From Microvelia longipes (lineage: Eukaryota; Arthropoda; Insecta; Hemiptera; Veliidae): a stretch of 64,000 nucleotides of DNA. Shown here in pieces: positions 49,380 through 61,300 of this stretch. The position numbers were made by a program, and so were the translations under genes. Position 1 is the first letter of the stretch, and each line of letters begins with the position of its first letter. The notes under the pieces are model-generated. The model did no database searches and was not told where the DNA came from. It saw only the letters and a program-made list of their open reading frames with translations. The stretch covers positions 6,967,114 to 7,031,113 of the forward strand of contig JACMZG010001913.1 in assembly GCA_018340805.1 (NCBI GenBank). The letters are read 5' to 3'.

Positions 49380-52300
49380 TATATATATATACGTTCCTGA
49401 ATGATTACAAGTCCGTCGTCTGCAGAAGCTTGCACGTAGAACCCTTTCTTGGATAGTCTCCTGAGCAGTCTATCCATAATTTGACACCAAAGATACCAGA
49501 CTCACTGCTTGCTAGTGACTTATCAACTTGATAAGTCACTAGCAACTTCTCTGGGGCAGCTCTCTGTTACCGTAATGTTTGATTCAGCTGATTGATTTTC
49601 CACAGACTAAGCAATGCAAATTGGGAAGTTGATTGGAAGCTATCCGAAGATAAAAATTGGACGGTTGTGTTCCGATATCGCCCCAGGCTATGGATCGAAG
49701 AACCACCTTTGCCTCCACCGTATTTACCCAAAGAAGCCAAAATTGTAGTTACTAACTTTGGAGCAATGGCTATTTTGGTACGCTTATTTTGAATAATAAA
49801 GCTTTACATGTAAGCCCAACAGACAAAGCTATAGTAGGATACACGATTATATAACAATTAATGTTAGGCAATAATTTACAATGAAACAACAAAGATTAAT
49901 AAATACATAACTTATAAATACTGTAACTAACGATTTATATTTAAAACACATGAATATATTTTAAAATGAATCATTAAAACTAAAACTAGGAGGAAAAAGA
50001 CAGTTTTAAAATGGACTTTAAGGATAAGATTATGGAAACGTTGGAACTGTTACCAAGGAGAGAATTTAACGAAGAAATACTGCGAATTGTCGGACAAAAT
50101 GAGGACAATCCTTCGACATAAAGAAACCTGCTACGGCGACGACCTTCGGAAGTATGACGATTTGCTTATGGGCTTCAGGACAGTCAATTTCTTGATTAAG
50201 TCTGGAGTTAACTCTTAATTGAAATCTCTCTTAAGACTAAGGTCCGTATTCAAAGACATTTTCTTTACCTAAACCTAACATTTTCCTAAAGAAGCCCTTA
50301 AGAAAAGTTAGGTTAACAGTTTAGCAAGGAAATGTTAGGTCTCCTTAAGGGTTCCTTAAGGAGCCCTTAAGAAATGTTAGGTTTAGGTAACGAAAATCTC
50401 TTGAATACGGGCCTAATCTTAACTTAACTTTTACTGGAGATTTCTCTTCTTTGTAGAATTTTGCCTTGCAGATGTTCCAATCACCGTCCTATATCCAACT
50501 GCAATGTGTATTCTAAAATTTTTGACCGTGTAATACATAATAATTCAGTCTTACAAAAGATTATCTTAAACATATACGTGTAGCAAAATAAAGCTGTAAA
50601 GAGTGTCAAGGTATTTAATATATACCACTCAAGCTTTGTTTCTGCGGCGCGAACACATAAGGACTTATAAATTGGGATTTATTGATACAGAATGTTAAAA
50701 TGGCATTAAAAAAAACCAAATGTCAAACACCAAAATTCATTCATTACTAAAGAGAGCAGATGGGTCAATTTATACAAAACTGGCGTTCTCTAGCAGTTTC
50801 TAGCTTCGTGTTTAGCATAGGAATGTCGAATTTGAAATTTTATCAGGTAGGAATACACACAGGCATAAAACAAACTCAAAAAGTCACCACATATCAAAAT
50901 GTGTTCAGTAGTTTAGGCTGCAGGTTAGTTTTTTGCTCATCAGGTTGATTAGAACATCGAATTTAAGATTTTAAGAGGTAGAAATGCACGCGAGCATAAG
51001 ACGAATCTAAAAAGTCCTCTCACATCAAATCTGTTCAGTAGTTAGGCTGTAGGTGCTTAAACATATAAAATTACCGTTCGCTAGCTTAGTTTTGCTCTGC
51101 GTTAGCGTAAAATGACGAATTTGGGATTTTTGAAGTAGGAATGCACAATAGCATAATACGAATCTAAAAATTCCTCCACATCAAATCTTTCAGTAGTTAG
51201 GCTGTAGGCGTATCATATAAAATTATCGTTCTCCACTTAGTTTTCGCTCCGCGTTAGCGAAGAAATGGTCGAATTTGATTTATGAAGTAGGAATGCCACG
51301 ATCATAAAAGGAATCTAAAAAGTCCTCACACATCAAAATCCGTTCGGTAGTTTAGGCTAGAGTGCCTGTTTAATCATACATGATTATACAGGCACTCTAG
51401 TTTAGGCTGTAGGTGCGTAAACATAAAAAAATCGTTTGCTAGCTTAGTTTTCGCTCGCGTTCAGCGTAGGAATGTCGAATTTGAGATTTATGAGGTAGGA
51501 ATGCACACGAGCATAAGACGAATCCAAAAAGTCCTCATATGTCAAAATCCGTTCAGTAGTTTGGCTGTAGGTGCGTCAACAAAAATGCAGGAAGAATAAG
51601 AATAAGAGTCGTCAAAATGCCATTTTCAAACCTCTTTTTCTCCACTTCTGCTTGGCCGATTTGGATGATTTTTTTTATTTTTGATCTACAAGGCATGCCC
51701 TATAAGGATATTATAATATTATTTATGTACCTATAGCCGTTTTCACGCTACAGACCCTCAAAAACCCTACTTTGTTGCGTACAGTATAATATACACCGGC
51801 AGCTTAAGTAGATTTTTGACTTTTTTTACTGACTAAGCGGGGTATTTTTACTTTTCTTCTTGACTTGGCGGGGCGGAACGCTGCTGCGTTTCTAAATTTT
51901 GGACTATACTTTGCCACTTAAATGAGTGATAATTTAAGAGGGTATTGTTATAACCTTCTCAAGCAATAAACAATACGAAACTATCGAGAGGTAAATTTGC
52001 CTCTAAAATTTAATACCTGCGCTTTTATAAGAATTGTAAGCATGCACAGTTTGTACCTAGCATGTGCAGTTGGTTTTTGACGTGTGGTTCGTCTTGAGTT
52101 CTCTCTATTTTTTGGTTTTCGATGAGGTCACTTTTTTGTATGGCAAATCGACTTAGTGCGTCATCCCCTTTATTTAAGATCCTTGAGTAGATGCTGTGTA
52201 ATTTTATTTTTTTAGATTACAGCCGCTCCCTATGTAGCGTCTTGAGGAGTACAACAAGGATAAATTTTAGTTCCTCTTTTTTGTAATATCTTTATCAATG

Positions 52301-55300
52301 ACCTGGTTAACAATTTTAGTAGTGATTATATATTGTTTGTAGATGACTATAAGGTTCTAAGTGTTTCCATACGGAGAGCTCAAAAATGAATTAGGGACCT
52401 CTGAAACGGATTTCTGACACACTCTTGTCTACGACTCCTGCCATCCTATTAGCTAGATTTACACAAATTTGAGACACTTGTTCTACTTATTTAACATTTC
52501 ATCTTTATTTGTTATAGAAAAATAATTACCGATTTCTAAGAGCTGAAGAACAAAGCCCTCGACTACATACTTATAAAATACCCTGTACATCGAAAACTGT
52601 AAAGAAACTTGATGATTCACTTTTATTGGTAATATTGGGTTGTTGCCAAATCAAATTTACATTTAATATTTTATTTATTGAAATATAATGTAAATATAAA
52701 TAACGTAATATAACGTAATATATAATAACGTAAATATAACGTACCAATGTACGTTATATTGTCGACAATATAACGTAGTTATATTGTCGACGTGCAACGA
52801 ATATACATATTTACTCTTTACATTGTTGTAGAAGAATTCATCTTTCTTTCGGTACTAAAATGCCGAAAACAAAAGGAATTATTTTATTTTCTACTCCAGT
52901 ACCGAAAGTAAGAAGAATTCTTCTTCGTTACTTCTTATCAGTGTGTTTGTTAGTTCTTATAGTTTATCATATTCGCTTACTCAATTGAATTTTTAGCTGT
53001 TATGAAAGTAGTTAACTATTTAAATAATGAGTGATATCTTTCCCCCGAAAGTTCGGTTTACAGTGACATTTATTGCTATGAAGAGAATACTCTGCCATAA
53101 TTAATATCAACGAAAACGCCACAAATAAAAACGTTTGGGTCGAAACTGCCACAAACAAAAACGTTTGGACCGAAAACGCCAGAAGCGAGTTGATACTGAC
53201 GAAATCTATAAACTGTTTACATTGTTATTAGTTATTTGTTTTTTTTTTCGCTCGGGTTGCATGCATACCAAACTTGCCAGCTCCGTCTGTGTGTGAAAAG
53301 TCCCGTTTTCACATTTGCAAACTTTTTAAAAATAAATTCGCAAAAAGAAGTTCTGATTCTATACTTTTCATTTTGTAGACATTGAAAAAGCAAAATGTAA
53401 TAGTTGATGACTATAAAAGAAATGCCCAAATACAGGACAATTACCAATTATTCATCTACAACCCAGAGTGGCAAACGGCTAGGATATATAGGAGACACCA
53501 GAACAAGAAGTCTTTAGAGATGTGTGAGTTTATATTATCTTCTATATAAAGTAAGTAACCAACGCGAAAACCTAAAAAATATTTCTCCTCTTGAAGAAGA
53601 AAAAAGTTGACTTTACGTCCTTGTTTTTAGGGAGGAAAGAACCCAATTACGCCCTATTGGTAAAAATAAGGGAGGAAAAAAAATCGGGGCGGAAAGTAAT
53701 GTCAGAGCGGAAAATTTTATTTTCCGCTTTATACTGTTAAGTGTTTTGCGAAATCAGTCAATAGCAGACAGTACATACATACATTTCCCTAGGAATCTAG
53801 GGATTTAATGTTCCTAGAGAATCTTTGTTTTTATCGTTTCATTAAAAATTGAGGCATTTATTTATATTTTGAGGATACAGAAATAAATTGAATGCATTTT
53901 TTTATGTTCTTTGCTACCGAACTGTGTTTTACTGAAATTCTAACGTCTAAACTAGAAAAAAAAAACATTTTTACTTAAATACGGTAGAAATAATAATGGC
54001 GTCACTACCTTTCTCATCTTATCTTTATTAAAAGTTTAGGTTAACAACGTAGCAGCTAAATCAGCTTTTTTAACGTTTGTAAATATTATAGAAGAAATAA
54101 AGAAAAACCGCACGTAAAAAACATCATTTAACTTTTAATAATGTAAAAGTAAACCAACAGAACTATTAAACAAAAAAATAGTTTAGTTTAAAATAGTTTA
54201 ACAACTAACTAGTAAACAATAAATAGTTTAACAACAAAAACAACAAATAGTTTAACAACTAACTAGTAAACAAACAAATAGTTTAATACTAACTAGTAAA
54301 ACAAACAAATAGTTTAAAACAACTACTAGTAAACAAACAAATAGTTTAACTAACTAGAAACAAACAAATAAGTTTAAAAACAAACAAATAGTTTAACAAC
54401 TAACTAGTAAACAAACAAATAGTTTAACAACTAACTAGTAAACAAACTAATAGTTTAACAACTAACTAGTAAACAAACAAATAGTTTAACCTAACTAGTA
54501 ACAACACAACTAACTAGTAAACAAACTAATAGTTTACACTAACTAGTAAACAAACAAATAGTTTAACAACTAACTAGTAAACAAACAAATAGTTCAACAA
54601 CTAACTAGTAAACAAACAAATAGTTTAACAACTAACTAGAAAACAAACAAATAGTTTCTTCTGTTTCTTCATTTTTGTTTGGGTATAAAAATTGTTTTCC
54701 TCTAGAAGGGAGAAAAAATTAACTTTCCGACCTTATTTTCAGTGAGGAAAACCCCGTATGACGGCCTGTTTGTGAAAATAAAGGAGAGAATAATAATCAG
54801 GGCGGAAAGTAAATCACTTTCCGTCCTACTTTTTTGCGCAATCGGTTAGACATTCGATAGAAAATCTAAAGATTCATTGTTCGAATCCAGTCCGGGAAAC
54901 ATCGTTTTTATCGTTTTACTATAAACTGGGGCATTAATAATTATTTTTATCAACTCATACATGAATTTGTATGATATTTGCTACTGTTTAAGTGTGTTTT
55001 GATAATGTTGCAACGTCTAAACTAGAAAAAACTTATCATTTTTACTTAAATACGTCAGAAATAAAAATGGCGTCAGTACTTTCTTACCTTATCTTTAGCG
55101 TGTTTTAGGTAAACAACGTAGTAACTCGATCAGCTATTACAATTATTGTGGCAAAGTAAAGGACAAATTACACCTTTAAAAAAAGGTGTAAAGTGTTAAA
55201 AAAAACTTTTGTTTTTAACTAACAAAAAGAAGAAAGATACGTAAGTGATAAAATGAAAAACGAAGATATTAATACTAAATTTATTCATTTAGAAGTATAC

Positions 55301-58300
55301 TGGATAAAAATCTTGTGTTGTCTTTAAATTAAATGTAAAATTTAAGTTGGAATTCCTCTTAATTTGAATTGAATGACTAAGCAAGCCAACCTCTGTATCT
55401 TCCCATTTATCTATGATTCTTTATTATTTTTTCTATATTGTTGTTGGGTAAATAACAATTTTGTGGTTTTGTTGAGTATTTAGTGTTATTGTTGTGAGTA
55501 TCTAGTTAAAGATTATAAATAATGCAAATGCTTGTATATTTAAATAAAATAAAAGTTTTATTTGTTAAAATATTCTCCCTTCTAGAAGAAAAATCTTGTG
55601 CGTACCACGGGAGAAAACAGTTATTACAACCTTCTTTAATTTCCTTTAAAGAACTAGTAAACTTGCTAGTTTCCTCGGTTCCGCCTCAGGAGCCATCCCT
55701 GTAAACCCCGGCTACGCCTCTGGGTTTAAACATAATTAAGTCGATTTGCCATACAAAAAAGTGACCCCATCATAAACCAAAAATTCGAGAGAATACAACA
55801 CGATCAAAATCCAACTGCAAAATAGAGAAACACACGTCAAAAACCAAATGCACATGCTTCGTACAAATTCTTATAACAGCGCAGGCCTTAGATTTTAGTG
55901 GCAAACTTACCTCTCAATGGTTTCCCATTGTTTATTGCTTGAAAAGGTTATACACGCTTAAATTATCACTCACTAAAGTGGCTAAGAATAATCTAAAATT
56001 TAAAATTAAGTAAGCACAAATGACTTGGCAAGCACCACAAATGTAACAATTACCAGAAGCACAGAAGAAAGTTGAGAAGCAAACTTGGCAGCCTTGCTAC
56101 ATAACCTGCGTTTGGTGCCATTTTTTCATTATAACCATGGGGAGGGTAAGTTAGCTCATATTTCTCTATCTCATACACCATGGGGTCAGAAAAGTTCCTT
56201 CCCCTATATTAAATGCGTCATCCCCTTTATTCAAGATTCTTGATACATAGTTGGTACATATACATACATATACATAGACGGTACACATATCATTGGCTAT
56301 GTAGACGTTCTTATTTAAACAAAACATACTTTTTTGGTATATACATATACACCGAAAATGAAAAATTTCTTTACTGTCACAAGGAAAAACTCCTTACTCG
56401 TTTTAAGATTACCAGCTTCGGTAACTGCTCAGATGGTCAAATTTTATTTTCCAGCTTCGGCTTCGCCTCTGCATTTAATTCGTTTAGTATAAATAAAAAA
56501 AACTTGTCACTAAAATACGATTTTGCTGCCAATTGACAAAAAAAACTATTGATGTGTACACTATTTTAATTAAACTATAACTTATTTCCGTTTCAGCTAA
56601 AGCAATATTATTGGAGAGAAAACAGAAAAGAAAAGCACGAAGATTGTGTAAAAAGAAAGAAATCAAAGAGGAAAGAGTAGCCGTAAAGAAAACATGTGTC
56701 TGCACATGTTCATGTCACGAGAAGCTTGGAAAACAAAAGAAAAGAGTAGTTAAGGATAAAAGAAAATCAAAAGAAAATAGCAACTCAGTTCAACCTAAAA
56801 AGAGTGAAGTAACAAGCGATTCAAATGCAACTCTGAGTAAACAAATTGATAAATATCAAGATGAAAATAGAAAAATTGAAGTAAAAGCGAATAAGGCTAA
56901 ATATAAAAGTACACGAAATAAATCTGAAAAACATGAGAAATACAACCAACACGAGAAACACAATGAATCTGAAACGTCGGAAAATGAGTCGGTGTCCAAA
57001 TCACCTAAACCCAAGGGCGATGGTAATGAGAGTGATAATACCTAGGATCACTTAGCTTCAACTCTCTAGAATAAATTCACTTGGAGGTACGATGATAACA
57101 CATAAGGCGCGGTCGAATATCCACGGCCTTCTAGAACATTGGATCACCAACAAACTTTTTTTATAACTTTTTTTTCAAAATTTTTAGTAATTAGCCGGAT
57201 TTGAGGAAAATAACGGTACTTAAATGAGGAAAAGTTTGGACTCGGTTATCGCAAGCTACTAAAAATAACGCTGCGGCGGACCGGTGCGGACAACTTATGA
57301 ACTAACCCCAATAGCTTTCCAAAAATGACTGATATATTTTTATATTTAAATTATGAATACCATGACAATCTTGGTTATGACAGCTACATTTATTGTTATT
57401 AAAAATTGATTGTTTTCTGTATGTATTTTTCACAAAAACGGTTCGCCGTGCATGTTCTGTATTCCAAAATTCAGAAACTAAAAGTAAATAGAAACTTTTT
57501 AAAACTTCCAGAGAACGCTAATGATGGCAGATAAGTATATTTCATTTAATTAATTATTGATTTAGTCGATTTTACAGGTAATTACATTTAATCACATGTG
57601 CGCATCTCGCCGATGTAATTAAATACAGGCTGCATTAAATGCCAAATCTATCTTTTAGCACGTGTAAAACTTTAGCCACTATTCATTATTACCTGATTGA
57701 ATCAATTAAATTAATAATTACTTAAATGAAAAACTTAAAAATAATCACAAGTGTTCTGTTAAGATTAAAGTGATAGGGTTAGTTAGAAGTATAACTATAC
57801 AAGTTAAAATTAAATTTCAAACTGACAGTGGGCATAAAGCGGGAAATTAAGATACGCCCACTCAATTGAAAGGTAGGTCCGCCGCAGCGCTAGCGTCGAC
57901 CGAATCCAAATTTTTCCACCATTGAGTCGACAGTCTTATCTGTTTAAGTATCTATAGTCCTGGTATGTCCAAGTTAGGTTAAAAATAAATCGTTGAGTGA
58001 ATGTAAATACTCTTTGAGATTAACCAAAAGAGCGTGCAGATTACGGAATAGGCTAATCCAATTACAAATCCGGATAATTACTGAAACTTTTGAAAAAAAA
58101 GTTTGTTGGTGATCCAATGTTCTAGAAGGCCGTGGATATTCGAGGCCTTATACACAGTGACGGAAAACTTTGTGGAAACCATTTAGGAGGTCTTAAAAAC
58201 AAAACAAAGAACACCCGTTACAAATAAATCCAGGGACAAACCGGTTTCGGATTTGTCGTAAACACTGTAATATGGTATATATCGGGAAAAGATAAGATTG

Positions 58301-61300
58301 ACAACTTTATCGTTGTTGTCGGTCTGTATGTGTATGTCTGTTATTATCGTAGCTCCCAGTGTAAATAGGTTATAATACGACACACGGCTAAATTCAATTG
58401 ACAGCGTGAGAAAATAATGGGTGGGAGCCAATGAAGTTAGTCCTGGATGTTAAACCACGCCCTTAATTTCAAATTACGCCAACCTTATGAATTCCTCAAC
58501 ATTATTTTCCCGCGCTGTCAACTGATTTCAGCCGTGTGTCGAACTATAGAGAGTTGTAACTTTTTACAAAAATCCATCTATAGTTGTGACATCCGGAAAA
58601 AAATGTATGACGTCCCTGACCCGCAATAAAGACAGCAAAAATGTCCAAAAACGTTGTGATCAATTTGAAATTTGGCATGCATGTAGCCATGCATAAGACT
58701 AACACATGTGCTAATTTTTATTTCATTATCAGCATTAGTTCAATTCTTTAACAACAGCTTCAATCGGGTTGAAATTTTAACACATGTATAACTACATATG
58801 GTTAACAAAAATACGAAGTTACATTATATTATCAACCTTACCTCTGAATTTATTGATTGACAAATACAACATACTGTAAACATATCACGTTTTATTAATT
58901 GGAAAATTTATTAGAAAATTACGTTAGAAAATTTGGTTATATCGTGGCAGTATGCCACTTATATTTAACAGTAATAAGACGTATTCATAAAGAAGAACAA
59001 CCATGTGAAACGAGGCGGCACTGGGAAGCCCGGTGCCACGAAACAGCCCCCAGCGCCTAGGCCGCTGTGCGGCAGAGGCTGAAGGCTTATTTTTTTGCTT
59101 TTTCCATAGGAAGGTAAGTTTGCTCCTATTTCTCTATCCTATAATACGTCCATGGAATCAGAAAAGTTCCTCATTGCGATATCCCCTTTGAAAAAGATTG
59201 GTCCTAAGAACATGGGTCCTTCCTAAAAAACTTTCCTTTTATATGAGTCACATATACATAAAATTTTCTTTGTCAGGGACTGCCGTAAAGACTCGAGAAA
59301 ACCAACCAGTTCGAGTAGTAAAAAAAAGAAAAATCCTGGGCAGAGTGATTGAAATTAACGCTAAACTGAACGACACCAGTATGGAATACTACGACAAGCT
59401 TGTCAATGATTGCGAGCGCCTTGTTTCTCCATTATTTGAGGTGAATTTTTCTTTATAGGCAAGGGGTTAAAAACCTATTCAGATACTTTTGAAATCTCCG
59501 TACGTTATACAGGGTCCACCCTGTATAACGTAAGGAGATTTCAAATCTCCTTACGTTATACAGGGTCCACACTGTATAACGTAAGGAGATTTCAAATCTC
59601 CTTCCGTTATACAGGGTTCACCCTGTATAACGGAAGGAGATTTCAAATCTCCTGAAATGTTCCAACATTTCAGTTGCACCAGCATCTCTGTTTGTAAGTC
59701 ATTACAAACATGATCCTACATCAATCTTTACAATAGATGAGGAGAAGCTTTAAAAGATATAATTTTTAAAATTACATTAAAGCATATTTATTTTCCCTTT
59801 TTAAACCAAAACTTATAGACCAAGAGCCCAGGGTGTTTTGTTAATAAAAGTGTAATGGCTGGAACCGATCTCAATTTTTCGTAAATACTTCCTGAACAAG
59901 GATCTGCAATTCTGCAGACTCGTATCGTATGGGTGTCCCAGGCAGAACCTTTGACCCCTAAAGTGCGTTCTGCCTGGGACACCCATCCGATACGAGTCGG
60001 CAGAATTGCAGATCCTTGTAAGGAAGTATTTACGAAAAATTGAGACCGGTTCCAGCCATTACACTTTTTATAAACAAACACCCCTGGGCTCTTGGTCTAT
60101 TAATACACAATCAATTTACTTTTACTATATGATATACACTTAGAATAATTCTATATATAGACGGAGCACTACTGATAACACGAAGGCGTTCACTGGTGCA
60201 CTTAAGTAATGCTGTCACCCTAACAATATACAATTTCTAAAAAAGTTGGCAATACTTCCGGTTGCTGAATTATTATGTTCTATTATTAATTAATGATTGA
60301 TTATTCATAAAATACTAATAAATCGGTGCATTACAACTTTAAAGCATTTTATTGTAGTTTAACGTATTTATTAAAATTATATTAAAAGTATTCCTGATAT
60401 CAATTAAATTAACGAAGACTTCAGTCCTTTTTTTATTAAAATTTATTCAGAATAAATTCACGAGACTGAAGTCTTCGTTAATTTAATTGATATCACAATT
60501 TAAAACAGTCCAAGAAAGATCTAAAATTACCAAAATTTCCTCGTCAACTAAATGTAGATTCTGTATTCCGCCACCCTTTTGCCATCTAAGACCGGTTTTA
60601 TTAAATAGTCAGCAGGTGTTTTAAGTTATTATACTTGTTCTTTACGATCTTTCTTCATTAATAGATATTAACGACACATATTTAAAATAATTTTTTGTTG
60701 TCAGGTTGGCAGCATTACTTAAGTGCACCAGTCAACCGGCTTTCGTGTTATTAGTAGAATTACATTGTGTTTACGGTCCTGTGCTCCTCCTATATATAGT
60801 ATTATTCTGATATACACGTTCTCCCTATATCAGCCCAAGAGCCAGGCCTAAAAATGCGACTTATTTGTACTACTTCAAACCAAATTTTTTTTAAAAACCT
60901 ACCTTAAATTATGAAAGAAAAGCATAGTCTGCTTAAACAGAGTGGAGCCGTTCATACGTATGGATGTGCTCGCTCAAAATATTAGAAAATCGAAGAAATT
61001 CCAGTTTTCTTGCAATAAGTAGTTCGCTGTTGGTCATATGCAAAACATGAAGAGAATATTTTAATGCAGATAAAATTTTTTATATAACGAGTGTTTTTAC
61101 GTCATCTAACAATTTTTAGTGGTAAAATGACCTTTTGGTCAATTAATAAAGTTATAGTACTTATTAAATGACCAAATAAAAATCCAATATTTTTTCAAAG
61201 AAATGAAAGCTGAATTTGCATAAATTAACATTATTTTAGTGTTTTTAAAAGAGCCATAACTGTGGTTGTAGCCATCCAATTTTGATGATTAAACGATTGT

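Noticed and set aside
54836..54899. Possible tRNA gene (GGTTAGAC and GTTCGAATCC)
   Set aside because: The acceptor stem and anticodon arm do not fold as a tRNA; it is kept only as a tRNA-like part of a repeat.
56213..56536. 107-residue plus-strand frame
   Set aside because: It lies in a repeat fragment, overlaps the branch region of the next intron acceptor and shows no recognisable domain.
57023..57045. Stop codon TAG as the end of gene 2
   Set aside because: A good donor (g|gtaatg) precedes it, and its phase fits the exon at 59277, whose coding frame continues cleanly.
59788..60081. 97-residue minus-strand frame
   Set aside because: It runs through the palindromic foldback element and repeats itself in the two arms.
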